A DNA stretch of 64,000 nt from Filosporella fistucella (GCA_030077755.1 JAQJZZ010000005.1:1054001-1118000); one strand, 5' to 3'. Shown: positions 11,233 through 23,002, counted from the stretch's first letter. The notes: generated by a model from the letters alone, not told the origin. Numbers and translations are program-made.

Positions 11233-12347
11233 CTATGTCCCCCATTCCCCAGGTTTCTGCGCATCACTAACTTTCGGCTCCATCAAAAACTCCAATCGAT
11301 CCTCTACCGTGACCCATCCTCTCCTTCTACTCAGAGCAGCATGTCTAATCGCATCTCTCCAGCTCAAAAACCAATCTTCTTCTTCCTGCACCATACACCT
11401 TCTCCCTTGATCGCCTCTTTGGACATCCGCATAGGGCCAGACTGATTTGACGACTTCGTACTTCTTGGTACCAGTGAATGCTTTTTGGACATCAGAAAAG
11501 AATCGATTGTATTTGTCCGGGGAATGGACTATAACTTTAGAATGCGTGATAGGAAAGGTAACGGTCGTGTGGCCTTTGTAGCCCGTGCTGGAGATGAGGG
11601 AGAGCAGACGACCTTCTAGGTACGAGGTATCCCAATTGATGACTGTTCTCTCAAGTACGAAGCTATGAAATGTATTAGCAAGCCGTGGATTTAAAAAAAG
11701 GTTGGAACTGAGGGAACAAGGGAGCGAACCTACTGTTTAATAGCGCTCTGATTCTCGCAATATTTCCTCACCCACCCCTCCAAATCAAGGTTCCCCGGCG
11801 TCTTACTCTCCCTCCCCTCCCCTCTCAAACCCATCTCGCCATTACCAATAACTTTCACATAATTCATCGCTTTTTCCTCCCTCTTTTCTCCTTGCGGTAC
11901 GATAAGATTCATACAATTGATTTCTAGATCGAAATCAAGTGTGCCCATTGACTCGTTTTTTCCAATTATCCGTATGGTGGGTTTTGGTGGGATGGTACAC
12001 AGGTCTTTGATGAGAGTGAGGAGCGCTGCAGGGTAAATAGATAGACGCGGTTCATAAGATGTTATGGTGGTTTTGTCTGTAGAGAGAGTGAAATTTGGTG
12101 GCGCGTAGAGAGTATAATTGAGGGAGGGAAGGCCTGGGTAGGTCGTTTGTGCTATGGCAGTTGGAGGGGCTCTCATGGAGGGGCTGATCGGTCCACTATA
12201 CGGTGGAGGAGTGGTCGGTCTCTCATCATCGTGATATTCTGGACTTGAGGTTGGCATAGAAGGACCTGCAATTGTAGTATCCGAGGGGCGATGGACAGCT
12301 ACACTGGGTTCTGATATGCCTTTTCTTGGTATGGTCGGGGTAGACAT
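11233..12347 (-). CDS. Conserved hypothetical protein, 347 aa
   Basis: Two exons, 12347..11734 and 11662..11233, join in frame across a 71-nt intron. The first ~70 residues are Ser/Pro/Thr-rich (TTPPPYSG) and probably disordered. The rest is a mixed alpha/beta region beginning PGLPSLNYTLYAPPNF and ending in a Trp-rich part (WFLSWRDAIRH). I see no signal peptide, membrane helix or catalytic motif and do not recognise the family. The style fits fungus-specific conserved proteins. It converges with the isochorismatase-like gene, 209 bp apart. Confidence 0.7.
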
Positions 12348-12654
12348 TGTGAGGCAGGTTTCCTCTCGCGATGCCTCGAATTGAGATGATACAATAATCA
12401 GAGTTTTGAGTATAACGTCAAGTGAATTTTTGATTAATACTCAACTAGATTTCTAGTGAAAAAGAGAACGAGGAGAGCTAGATTAAAGATTATAAGATGT
12501 GAGAGTTCAATTTGTGGTAAACGAGGCTGAGGTTGTCATTTTTGTGGCGCAGCTGCCTGATCAGTCGTCGCGTCCCTGTCAAAATCGGGCTAAGGTTCAC
12601 AAGTATCTTGGAAGAAATAGAAGTAAATTATTGGTCCGAGAACGAGTCGGACAA
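12348..12654. other. Short intergenic stretch
   Basis: This 307-bp stretch is the promoter of the 347-aa gene and the 3' flank of bystin. No gene or repeat is seen. Confidence 0.5.
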
Positions 12655-14157
12655 TTAATCTACCATCATTGTATCATCCCCTCCAAATGAAGGCGGTTCT
12701 GGTTCTATCGGAACTCCCCGACCCCTACCTTCTAACAACTCCCGTCGGACTTCTGGCCCAATCTTTGAATGTCCTTTAGTGAGTAACAAATCCAACAATG
12801 CCTCTCGTTGATCTTCTGTAATATCGTTCCTATATCTCTGCGCAAATGCAAGCAAGCACTGATGCCAAATGACAGGCAATTTAAAGTCCTTTGCTGCAGC
12901 TCCGTTCACGCCGGCCATGGTGTCCCCGATAACTTCGACACTTGCTGGATCCACGCTTCTAAATCGCAAGAAGTGAAATACCAGTGCGTCAATGACTTGG
13001 TATGGGAGTGCATATTTCTTCTCCAGCAAGGCCCTGATGAATATATTGGTAGCTCCACCTCCCTCAGTCCCCGCCGAGGCCTCTTGAGCTGCAATATCGC
13101 AAAGGCCTTTGATAGCCGCCGCAGAATGGAGAACTGGTACCGATACTCTTACCAATACTGCAGAAATGACATGTGCTTCCCTCAAAGAGCATGTACCACT
13201 AGCAACGAGTGGAAATAAGAATCCCTTGAACCACGCTGCAGGCTTGTACAACCCCTTCTTCAACGCATTGAACAGATGCACATTCAACTTCTTTGTCTCA
13301 TGTATCTCTTCCCGTACTCGATCAAGGAGTACCATCTCCATAAACTTTTGCGCTGTGGCTGGGGTAGCCGAGACAAATATCTTGGTGGCTTCGTAACATG
13401 CATTTGGTGTCCATTGATCAGGTCGAGTAATTTCGAGAATCTCTTCCCAGCGAGGAACTGTAGGAAGAATTTTGAAAGGTTTTGGTAGTTTTCCTGACTT
13501 ATACCGCGATAATAACAGACCAACTCTGAGAGAACGTTAGCTTGTGCAGTGGAGGTTCGCAAGGTTCACTTACTTTGTGTAAACTTCGACAACTTTTTCG
13601 GGTATCTCAAAATCTTCGTCAACAGGGCCAGGTATATCACGAGCTCCTCCTCCATTCGCAGTTTGTGACGCTTCGTGTGCAGCAATTTTCTCCAAGATCA
13701 TCGCAGCCAGGTCTGTACCAGGTTCTTCGTCCGCTTCCTCAGCTCCACCCCAGCCCGTTCTCAGCAGAGGGTCCTCTTGTGTTGGAAAGAATTTATTAAA
13801 GGTCTCTAGATCTCCAGGCGCAAGCTCTATTTCTTCAACATCTCCCTCCTCGTCCCACTCCTCGTATTCCCCATTTGGTTGCTCGTCGTCATTATCTTCG
13901 AACCTCGACTCAAAATCGAACGCTGAATTCATAGGCACAGATTTATTTTCCGCCGCATCTTCGTCCGCCAATTCCTGTCCCATTCGCAGAATCTTGCGCG
14001 AAGCTTTTGAGTCCACAAATTGATCTCCTTCATCTTGATGTCTTGACTTGCGCTTTCCAGATTTCTGTTTCAATGGGCCAATAGCTGTAAGATCTTCCTC
14101 GAGAGGATTATGGCGACGCTCATGGCGTGCTGAAGTTGGGGTCGTCGCTTTTGGCAT
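12655..14157 (-). CDS. ENP1: Bystin / essential nuclear protein 1, 40S ribosome biogenesis factor
   Basis: This is a nuclear pre-40S factor needed for 18S rRNA processing and small-subunit export. Two exons, 14157..13574 and 13525..12655, give 484 aa, essentially the length of yeast Enp1 (483). The N-terminal 190 aa are charged and low in order (basic start, acidic EEWDEEGDVEEIELAPGD), then the bystin domain runs from about 195 to 470 with VLLDRVREEIHETKKLN, NVHLFNALKKGLYKPAAWF, GFLFPLVASGTCSLREA, LPVIWHQCLLAFAQRY and ITEDQREALLDLL. Start MPKATTPTSAR is the first ATG of the frame. No irregularity is seen. Confidence 0.95.
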
Positions 14158-14851
14158 GGTTAATATAAATGGTAGAGTTGGTGATGTCGGGCGATAATCG
14201 TCGAAATAATTTCGAGAATTGAAAAAAGTTCGCGATAACGGAAATTTCCGACGCTAAGATAACCCCGCCAAAGCTGCATACTTCGTATGTGATTTAGTAG
14301 GTCACCGTAATTCCACATGGAAATCTAACAGGTAGCATGAGCTCCCGACTTTGTTCTTCTTGATTTAACTTACACATGAACAAATAACTATCATGTAAAC
14401 TCAAAATCTTCGGTCTTGAGACGGTTCCTTCATCAAACGGTACCACAAAATCTACCTAGAAATAATATTCTCGCCTTAAGTGTGCCATGAATTGGACAAT
14501 GTCCCCATCTCACGTTAAGTCGCCTCCATCGTCCGTTTATTCTTGTTCGTTACTCAATCTCACTTATTTAGCTTTCAGTTCATCAGAAACTCTTCAACTT
14601 CCCTAGATCATTTCATAACATTTTTGAAGCATCGTATAGCGATTTTGTGAAGCTTCCAGCTCCCAATTTCTTGCTATTTTCAGGCTCTTTCAATACATAT
14701 TCAAGTCATGTGAAGCATTTGAATCCCACTTTCCGACTCTCCGACCTCATGTCAGGTTCCCAACCATCATGAACTTCCTGTCTATACTTCTCTTGCAACT
14801 TTTTAGATTTTATTTGCACTTTAGATTCAGTCGCTGCGCCTCCAAAAAGTC
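14158..14851. promoter_or_regulatory. Divergent intergenic region between ENP1 and the FAD oxidase gene
   Basis: 694 bp contain the promoters of both genes. A CT-rich leader precedes the oxidase start. No coding potential is seen. Confidence 0.5.
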
Positions 14852-16190
14852 ATGGCGTCCTCTTCCCCTTACACGCACCTCATAGTTGGCAGTGGTGTCT
14901 TCGGAGCTAGCACTGCGTACCATCTCTCCAAATCAGAACCTCACTCCTCTTCCAGAATTGCTCTTATTGATCGTTCCCCTACCTTCCCAGCTCCCGTTGC
15001 TGCCTCCCATGATTTCAACAAAGTGGTCCGCGCTGACTATGGAAATGCATTCTATTCGAAACTGGCACTAGAGGCTATGAGTTCATGGACTACCGATCCG
15101 CTTTACGTACCTTATTTCCACAAGTCTGGAATGTTAGTTTTGGATGACACTGGCTTAGGCAAGAAAATTGTCAAGAACTATGATAATTTGCAAGCAATGC
15201 CTCAAGCGAAGGTTGTTGGTGTAGAAGAGTTGAAGAATTGGTATGGAGGGTTGTACGCAGATGCTGACTTGAAAGGGGTGGAAGAAGTATTTATCAACAC
15301 TGAAAGTGGGTGGGCTGAAGCTACCAAAGCAGTCACCAAAGTTCACGAGGTAGCAAAGGAGAATGGGGTCAGGTATCTGGAAGGCGATGTCCAAAAACTC
15401 TTGTTTGGAGACAACGGAAGGTGTGTCGGTGTTCAAACAAAAGACGGAAGGGTATATAACGCAGAGAAAGTGATAATCTGTACAGGAGCCGGGACAGCGA
15501 AATTACTGGCTAACAGTGCACCTGACCAGCCACTTCTACAAAGTGGAGATCGGATTACTGCTGCAGCGGTTGTTACAAGTGTTGTGCAATTGTCCTCTGA
15601 ACAAATGAAACGATTTGGTAAAGCGCCAGTATTTGTTCATTCTGTGGGGAAAGTATTAGGAGAAGTCCTCGCTCCTACTCCGAAAGGAATATTGAAATTC
15701 TGTGTGGATGTGAGTTTCAAAAATACGACTTTTCACGAGTCTTCGGGGCAAATGATATCTGCACCCCCTGATTCAGATGATTATGCGCAGCATGAGATCT
15801 CTCAAAAGATGCAGGACGAATGTACAAGGGTTGTGAAAGGTATATACGGGAGGGAATTGGAGGGTTTCGAGTTTAATTCTTTCAGGATATGCTGGTAAAT
15901 ATCCTCTCTCGCAGTATACGAAATGTATCTAACAACCACCCAGGGATGGAATAACTCCGAATCAAGATTTTATCATCTCGCCACATTCGCATTGTCAGAA
16001 CCTGTACGTGGCAACAGGGGGTTCTTTTCATGGATGGAAATTCTTGCCTATCCTCGGGAAGTATGTTGTTCAGATGTTGGATGAGACATTGGAGAAAGAT
16101 AAGTCCGAAAGATGGGCATGGGATAGGGAGCAGAAGGGTAGTGCTCATGAGACTGTCATGCCGAGACGAGAGCTGGCAGACATTCTATGA
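14852..16190 (+). CDS. FAD-dependent oxidoreductase, sarcosine/fructosyl-amino-acid/saccharopine oxidase family
   Basis: This is a flavoenzyme that should oxidise a secondary amine (N-methyl, fructosyl or saccharopine-type substrate), producing H2O2. Exons 14852..15894 and 15944..16190 give 429 aa, the usual size of fungal amadoriases. The N-terminal dinucleotide motif is VGSGVFGASTAYHL (about 12-25), followed by SHDFNKVVRADYGN. Cys347 in NSFRICWDG spans the intron and aligns with the Cys that binds FAD covalently in monomeric sarcosine oxidases. The C-terminal DFIISPH and ATGGSFHGWKFLP are family hallmarks. The exact substrate cannot be told. There is no signal peptide; I saw no clear peroxisomal SKL end (it ends ELADIL). 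Confidence 0.88.
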
Positions 16191-16317
16191 GCTTGAATTC
16201 GTTGTTCTGGCTTGTTCGAGTTAGGTAGTTGTTACTCAATCCAAAGAACTCAATACATCATTTCATGCCATCGCCATCTTCTTCGCTCCATGTGTTTCCA
16301 ATCGCTTGAACCAATCA

Positions 16318-18071
16318 ATGCAGGCCCCAGGAACTGCTAGGAGTTACTTCCCCACGCCTACTGGAACCAGAGAGTTTTCTCGTCCATCGTTGAGTGAAAC
16401 TAGACATTTCAGGACGCTTCATGACAATTCAAATTTGACTTCGCAAAAATCCAAGCGTGCCATACGTTGCTATGTCTTTCCAATGCAAAGAACACCCAGG
16501 CCTCTAGAAAGCCTAATCGGCGCCTCCACAACTGTGCTTTAATAAGTATCTAACTCACAGTGTTTGCCGTGTCCCCAGACTCGAGGAAGATATTCATCCT
16601 TTGGGCTTTTCAAGAGCACCCCAAACTTAACATCATAGATCTGGATACCCCGGACAATATGGATGTCGAAGACCACCCTGACTTACAACAAACCTTGCAC
16701 GACATCCAAGTAGTTCTGGAACTACCGTACCGGAGGCCCTATACCACAGAATCTGAAGTGTCTTACGTTTCTCGGGATGACATAGAACAGAGCCCGATGC
16801 CCGATGTCGGGTATGACCGCGATTAGCGGGTGTATCATCTTGCTCACAACAACGGGAGTGGCAATGAGGCTGATCAAAGTGGTGATGCATCTGAAAATGC
16901 AGACGATGAGATTACTTTAGGAAGCAGAGATACTGAAAATGGAGAGGAAAGTCCCGGAGAAGACGAGGCATCCGAGGAAGATGAAGACGAGGAAGTCGAA
17001 TCTAACCCAGACGATCCAAAATCTAGAAAGTCGGCAGGCGAAGACGCGTCCTCTCCAAAATCAGGGTTAGTCCCCAAGTTACTTAAAGATCTATATCCCA
17101 AGGTATATCGCCCTTTGAGCCGAGGGGCAATTGCACGGGAGATGAACGCATCGAAAATGAAGATTGACAGGGCGTGGGACAATGTAATTGGTGTTTTCGA
17201 AAGTGCACAACTTCTCCAGCAAGGCACTGAACCATCATTGGGAAGCTCCAATCAAAGAAAGAAGAGACTCCATGGGATGACATCTACTGCCTTGGTTCCG
17301 GGCGCCACTAACCTGGACCTTAAGAGGTTGATTGTTTCATTGAGGGACATGGAAGGGGCAGTCGAGGACAGCTTCTCCCAATTAAGTTTGAGCCTTGAAA
17401 GTGAGAATCACAGATCGAAAGTGATGCATCGATTATACCGGGCCGTACAAAAAGCTAAGATTGAAATTGCGCCGCGTTATGTTGTTGATCTTGAAAAGTA
17501 CGAAGACGAGCTTGAGGCTTCCGCAAAAAGGGATCCCTCAATCAAGCGAGATAGAATCTCTATTCAACACGCGACTCGCACTATAAACAATCTGTCGCCT
17601 TCGAAACGTATCCGAGCACAAGAAGAGGTAGAAAAACTGGCGAGAGATATTTATGCCAGAATCGAGCAAAATTCGCAAAATACGAGTCGTGAAGAGTTAG
17701 ACAAAAAAGACCGACAAATCAATGGACTCGAACGGGAAGTCGCTGACTTGAAAGGGAAACTGAAAAGACGTCACAAGAGAAAGCAAGTAACAGGTAATGA
17801 TGAATCATCCAACGACGCAGACTTCAGTGAGGAGGAAAATCCAGATTTCGAGGAATCGGAGGGTGAGGGCGGACATCAACCATTAGAACCAACAACAAAA
17901 GTGCGTCAGCTAGAGATGGAAGAGGAGGAGGAGGACGAGACTGTCCCTAAATCAAGACAGAAACGGAAGAACTCTGCACCGGAAGGTAATGCAAATCCAA
18001 AGCGACCAAAGAGAGGACGCGGAAGACCTCGTAAGAATGTTTCAGGAGGCGACGATGGAGAAGATATCTAA
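16318..18071 (+). CDS. Acidic AT-hook protein; one in-frame TAG unless spliced out
   Basis: A long open frame (16561-18071) encodes an acidic region (EDEASEEDEDEEVES), a helical middle, a basic coiled-coil-like stretch (KGKLKRRHKRKQ) and an AT-hook at the C-terminus (KRGRGRPRKN), which binds AT-rich minor grooves. This points to a chromatin protein. An upstream exon starting at ATG 16318 joins in phase to 16561 after a branch point and acceptor TCTAACTCACAG; its donor (16457 or 16466) is weak. Within the frame there is a single TAG at 16824-16826. A frame-preserving intron 16811..16879 (donor GTATGA, acceptor AAG) would remove it, so the gene could be intact; otherwise it is a pseudogene or carries a nonsense allele. 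Family not recognised. Confidence 0.55.
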
Positions 18072-18459
18072 TGATAGGAAGTTGAGGGGGTGTCCTCGAT
18101 GGCAAGCTGATACGAGTTGGCAGGAGGTGGAAAGCAGCAACCTTGTGATAGCAGCATAATTTCTTGTGTTGGTGGCATTGATCTCTGGCGGATTCAAAGC
18201 GCGGTGGATCGACTGCTGTAGTATCGGGACAGTGCATGTAACTGGCAGGAAGGAGCCAAAGGCGTCGAGGTCTGAGCATTACAAGCTCTCAGATATATCA
18301 TATTCCAATCAAGTGTTGTCAGACACATATATTAGTCCTGGCGTGGTCCTGGCTTTAATTTTCTCTTTCCGATATGCTGGTTCGGTGATCACTTGTGATG
18401 GGTCTGATTCTTGATGTGCCTCACTGTTCGTTGTATTACATTTTTCTTATAGGCACAAC
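18072..18459. other. Convergent intergenic region
   Basis: 388 bp between the ends of the AT-hook gene and the P450; nothing coding seen. Confidence 0.5.
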
Positions 18460-19987
18460 TCAAGCTTTGACTCGGGGCTTCTCCCAGATAAGCTCAATCT
18501 TCTCTCCTTTCACACTCGAGTTGAACCATTCGTAGATCTCAACACTGTCTTGGCAAACTTTGGCACCTCGTAGCACATCCCTCTCGACCAATCTCTCAGT
18601 TCCCATGAAGAGCTCCGTGGTAGCCAGGTTGCGAGCGATACAAGCTCGAGACCCGGCTCCAAAAGCAAAGAAGGATTTGCTTGCCTCTGACGTGATATTT
18701 TCTTCCAGCCATCTTTCAGGCAGGAAGCTATCAGGATCGGGGAAAATTTGTGGATTGAGGTGAAGCTCTGTTGCAGAGCAGCCAACGAACGTGCCAGCTG
18801 GGAAGGTGGTGGATTTGAATGTCCAGCCACCAACAGGCACGACGTGGGGCAGTCGTGTTGGATTGGCCATGCTGAGTCTCAATGCTTCCTTCACAACACC
18901 TGATAGGTATGGAAGACTCTGAATCTCTTGCTTTTTATGGCCATTCTCTACATTTGCTAGAATTTCCTTGCGAAGTATTTCATATCTGTACGGCCAATTA
19001 GCAAATGAAAGACTCATCATTTTAGACAACATACTTGTCGGGGTGCAAAGCTAATTGTCGGCAGATTGTAGCAAAGTTCATGCCTGTCGAGTCTGTCCCT
19101 GCGAAAATGAGATCTTTGCATTGGGCCTTCACTTCTGATCTCTCCAAACCCAGAGGTATGAGTCGCCCAGGGTAATTTTGAGCTCCTGGTGGTGTAGAAT
19201 CGACAAGTTGTTCCACAAATTTGTCCACAACTTCCATTGATGTAGCAGTATGCTCATCTGGCATGCACTTCTCAATTGCCCACTCTACCCAAATGAAGAC
19301 TGTAGTCGGCAGATAGAAGAACCTTCCCACGGCGACAAAAGCGTCAACAAAAGCTGACACAGATAGCTTGTTTCCCTTCTCCGATGTGCCATTGTAATTT
19401 TCTTGAAAGAGATGGGTTGAAACAGCATCGATAGCCAGCCCTCTTGCCAGATTCAAGATATTGACAGGAAGTCCTGTTCGAGCTTCCTCCTCCATACGCT
19501 CTACCACTCTGTCAACGCACCCATATAACGCAGCTTCGTTGTCCCTGATATTTTTGGTCGAGAACATGGGCACCACAGCCTTCGCCCTCAATGCCCGATA
19601 GTCAACATCGATTGTAGAGAATATGGTCTTATGTCCATCGATATCGAAATTGGCATAGCATGGTGCCTTGAGGAAACCGCCTTTATTCACATAAATTGGA
19701 GCTATGGCGTCCGCATCGCTGATATCGACTTCGTTTGGAGATACCCGGACTAGACTGCCATATCGAAGATGGGCATTGTGTATTATGGTAGCTTCATCAC
19801 CGATATATGCGTGGTAGTGTAACCACAAGGAACTAAGCTTCGCGAGGAGAGGTCCGGGTATGTGCGAGAGTGGGTGGAAATGCACTCTGTATATGCATCT
19901 TGATAAGAAGAGTGTGGATGTGATCGTGAGAAGAGCAATCAACGGATGATTGAAACAGCTACTGAGCAGCAAGTCGATGAAGCCCAT
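18460..19987 (-). CDS. Cytochrome P450 monooxygenase
   Basis: This is a microsomal heme-thiolate monooxygenase. Exons 19987..19035 and 18985..18460 give 492 aa. An N-terminal membrane anchor (PLIALLTITSTLFLSRCIY) is followed by the proline hinge HIPGPLLAKL. The I-helix has AGTDST near 295, the K-helix EALRL, then PERW, and the heme loop FFAFGAGSRACIARNLA with axial Cys433. The residue two after the Cys is Ala where most P450s have Gly. The fold is a typical fungal class E P450 of the type found in secondary metabolism or detoxification; I cannot assign a CYP family. No backbone synthase gene lies nearby, so there is no sign of a biosynthetic cluster in this window. Confidence 0.92.
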
Positions 19988-20061
19988 GATGGGAGATCTT
20001 CAAGATTGCAATTGACTCTATTGCAACGAAGCACAGATGATTGACACATGTTGAACTGCTC

Positions 20062-20069
20062 AATTTATA
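20062..20069 (-). promoter_or_regulatory. TATA box of the P450 gene
   Basis: TATAAATT on the minus strand stands 75-82 bp before the P450 start codon (19987), the expected distance for a fungal TATA element. Confidence 0.45.
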
Positions 20070-20369
20070 TGACTCTTCGTCAAGGGTGGGCGGAAAAAAG
20101 AATGAGGGGCATTGTGATAAGGACCCAGCCCATGTTCCACACAGGAATATACTCGCGGCGGCCGCCGGCTAGCAGATTCGGAATCCCAGGAAACTGTTAG
20201 TTACCTTGTAGCGCTATGCAGGCGGTTTGCTGTTTTAACTTCCAGGCGGCTCGAAATGTTATCGCTGAAGATCTTCAAGTCTCATCCCCGCCGTAAGCCT
20301 TAAATATGGTCCGTGCCATACCAAAATATATGGGTAATCATTGTCACTACGCCAATCAGCTTGACAACA
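20070..20369. other. Intergenic
   Basis: Upstream part of the P450 promoter and 3' flank of the next gene; includes a GC-rich GCGGCCGCCGGC tract near 20157. No coding potential is seen. Confidence 0.4.
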
Positions 20370-21195
20370 TTACTGTACGGTACTAGTATAACACAGCATC
20401 TCTTGAAACCGATCCCGAAAGATATGGCCTGCTTTCCTCTTCTCAGTAGTGGCTGAAGAGTAAACGCTTTTTTTGGCCTCCATGTAGATATCCCTTGCAT
20501 GCTCCAATATATGGTGCTGTGCTAACCCAGCCTCCTCGTTTTGCTCCTCTTCATCTAGTTTCAAATAAGTATTTTTTTTTGATGCTATCCCGGCGTGGGT
20601 TGGCACTGCATGCTGTTGGTCGGCTTTTTGTGCCCTTGAATTAAACGTACTTGATGCTTCGAAAGATTCCTTGAAAATTCGATGTGTCCTCAAACGCCTC
20701 ACGGGCTCCTCAAGTGAAAGAATTCTCTCCAGGAATCGAATGACAACCATCTTGATCGATCGGTTAACTCTATTCGTTAGACTCACTGGTCTTGCTTGAT
20801 GATTCTCACGCCTCGATTGTTGTTTGAAACGTGGATTTGGTAGTTACCATTGCAGTGGGAGACAAATGGCTGTAGCTATCAGATGTGTAAAGTGACTTCG
20901 CTTTGATATCAAATCCGCGTGCGAAATGAAATAACAGATGAGAGTATGCGGCTTGAGGATTGAAGTTTGATGGATTGTCCCAGGATTTCATCATTCTATA
21001 CCAAAGTTGGCCGGCAGATCGTTTTTGACACTTCCAAATTGCATCATAGGTTAAGTTGGAGTATTGCGGGACTGTGAATACCTTCCCAGAATTACTTCTA
21101 GTAGACTTCAAACTGGAAGAGGCACAATTCGTGAAGTTTTGGAGCATCCCAGGCTTTCGCATTCTATCTAAGGCAGGCCAGTTTTGTGCTAGCAT
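20370..21195 (-). CDS. Hypothetical protein, two exons, 5' end uncertain
   Basis: Two open frames on the minus strand join in phase across a 40-nt intron (20809..20770) with donor GTGAGA and a TCTAAC branch close to the TAG acceptor. The intron is short for this window. The exon frames are 21195..20810 and 20769..20370. The first ATG in the frame is at 21195 (MLAQNWPALDRM), but the frame is open further upstream to about 21250, so an additional 5' exon is possible. The C-terminal half is charged and may be helical (LDEEEQNEEAGLAQ). No known domain, signal peptide or membrane helix is seen. It may be a fungus-specific orphan or not a gene. Confidence 0.4.
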
Positions 21196-21249
21196 TGTCA
21201 AATTTGGCCCAAAAGGGCAAACGCTCTTTGTTGAGAAGTGTGTGCTCAA

Positions 21250-22174
21250 TATACCTAAATAACCAAATAAGCCTTTTTGGAACTAAGCAGAAGGCGCCAT
21301 CTCCCCTGGTGGAGTGGTCAGGTCAAACTGTGAGGAGGAAAAGAGTAATCTTTGGCCAACAAACGACCCCGAGTTCGACAACGAAAAAAGAGAAATCAAA
21401 AAATGAAAACGGCCGATCGAGAAATGAATCAACATTTACACGACTTCAAAAATCTGCCCCGAGCAGATTTTCTAAGGTATCCCCATTTCGAAGGGGGTAC
21501 TGGAGTTTTGCTATTATCTTTCAATTTTACCCGACCAAGTAGTTTTCCTTCGCTCGTGTTTATTCTCTCTCTTTTTTTCCTTTGTCGCCGCTGGCTTGAC
21601 TTTAGATGGGTACAACGAGGAGAATTCGAATCATATATCATAATGCAGAGTCTACCACTCATGTAGAATTGCGGAAGAAAAATTGTGCAGGGAACTGGTG
21701 CAGATGTTGAAAACATTTTCTAGATATGGAGCAGGGCAATAAGAATGGCAAAAGGTCAGATTTTCGGTCGGGCTTTGTTAAAGGATTGAGTATCACAACC
21801 AACGCCCACAGTTTCTAAATTGAGTGAGGCTGAGATCAGGGCCTGTTAAGAAGCCTCGCCAAATCTAGTTGAAACATAGATGTGAGGTCTATTTTGAACA
21901 TTGAAGTTGACAGGTCATCATCAAGTACCCATGATAGTTCAAAGTTCAAATTGGAGAGATGTTTGATTGTTATATAACTCAAAGTAGCCCATGTCGAAAT
22001 GCTTGACGGCTTTGCAAAATGTTTTGAATTTGACCTCCAGGCCAGTAGGTAAAGCAGCGAAGGCCAGTTCCCATAATCACGCATTGCTATGTGTTTGATG
22101 TCATGCTGCTCCAAACACTCCAGCTGTAAGAATCTACTCCCCTTGTAATCCACATCACGTCCCCAAAAAGCCTA
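21250..22174. other. Gene-poor stretch
   Basis: About 0.9 kb with open frames up to 118 codons on both strands. None is similar to anything I know, and they are biased by A- and C/T-rich tracts. Treated as non-coding. Confidence 0.4.
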
Positions 22175-22645
22175 TCACATCACGACCAAAAGTAATATCA
22201 TAGCCAACCCCATCATGCTTGGTCCCTTGTGCCCCAATGGGGCATCATTGACAGGAGATGTAGTCGCAGCCGTAGTTGAAGTAGGATAGCTGGGTTTCGA
22301 GTGTAAAGCCGTCGTCGTAGCATTTACAATTACCACCGGCAGATCAGGCGAGGTAAAGCACACAAAGTTTCCAAATGTCGTCGGGTTGGATAAACTATGA
22401 CCAGGAGCCAAGTTGATTGTCGATGTAAGGAGAGAAGTTAGATCTGAGGCTTGGTTGGCGATGGTCAGATTGCAGTACATAAAGCAATTGCTGTTGTCAT
22501 AGTGGAAGGTGAGATGGTTTCTCGTGCATGCGTTGCCAAATGTGGTGATAATGTCGGAAGATGTGTATTGGCGAGCTAGGACACAAGTGTTTGGATATGT
22601 ACTGTTGGAGACAGTGTCGACTGGTGAGCAAGCTGATATAGACAT
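22175..22645 (-). CDS. Small Cys-containing protein with GPI-type C-terminus (putative surface protein)
   Basis: The frame from ATG 22645 encodes 156 aa. It contains about seven Cys, several N-glycosylation sequons (NSTY, NLTI, NATT), a Ser/Thr-rich stretch (PSYPTSTTAATTSP) and a hydrophobic tail MMGLAMILLLVVM, the pattern of a GPI-anchored wall protein. No signal peptide is present at this start. The frame stays open to 22735 without another ATG, so a 5' exon coding the signal peptide is likely missing from this model. The next gene upstream on the same strand is 90 bp away and may be part of the same transcription unit. Confidence 0.5.
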   Translation of the reverse strand: MSISACSPVDTVSNSTYPNTCVLARQYTSSDIITTFGNACTRNHLTFHYDNSNCFMYCNLTIANQASDLTSLLTSTINLAPGHSLSNPTTFGNFVCFTSPDLPVVIVNATTTALHSKPSYPTSTTAATTSPVNDAPLGHKGPSMMGLAMILLLVVM

Positions 22646-22735
22646 TTTCGCTCGAGGGCTTTCTCTAGAGGAGAGGTGCAAGTTACATAAGGAAATTTTA
22701 GGTGGATTTAAATCGACACAGAAGAACAGAGACAA

Positions 22736-23002
22736 CTACTTGTATTCATAAGAAGACATTCTAGGCAGCATTCGAGACTTTGAGAAGGAGCCTTCAAGAA
22801 TGGAGGATTGTGACCAGCTCGGGTGAACATGTGTGATTCCTGTGGGTGGTCTTCTGAAAGGCTGTTTCACCGTGGCGCAGGGTACCCAACAGTGAATGTA
22901 CCAACCCAAAATGATGCAAATACCAACAAGACCCGCAACAATACCTGCAAGATGCCTGTTTTCAAGGCAGACCTGAGGAACAGTGACAGATTCGTGCTCC
23001 AT
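22736..23002 (-). CDS. Small single-pass membrane protein
   Basis: 88 aa from ATG 23002: a short polar N-terminus, one clear membrane helix (AGIVAGLVGICIILGWYI, about 18-35) followed by a Cys and a Ser/Pro-rich basic tail (PFRRPPTGITHVHPSW). It resembles the C-terminal membrane and cytosolic part of fungal sensor-type or surface proteins, so it may be the last exon of a longer gene starting above 23002, or an independent small protein. No named family recognised. Confidence 0.4.
   Translation of the reverse strand: MEHESVTVPQVCLENRHLAGIVAGLVGICIILGWYIHCWVPCATVKQPFRRPPTGITHVHPSWSQSSILEGSFSKSRMLPRMSSYEYK

Noticed and set aside
11153..11410. Plus-strand frame overlapping the 347-aa gene
   Set aside because: Antisense shadow of the second exon of the minus-strand gene.
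21352..21716. Overlapping frames of 95-118 codons on both strands
   Set aside because: Driven by A-rich and C/T-rich tracts; no similarity or gene-like features.
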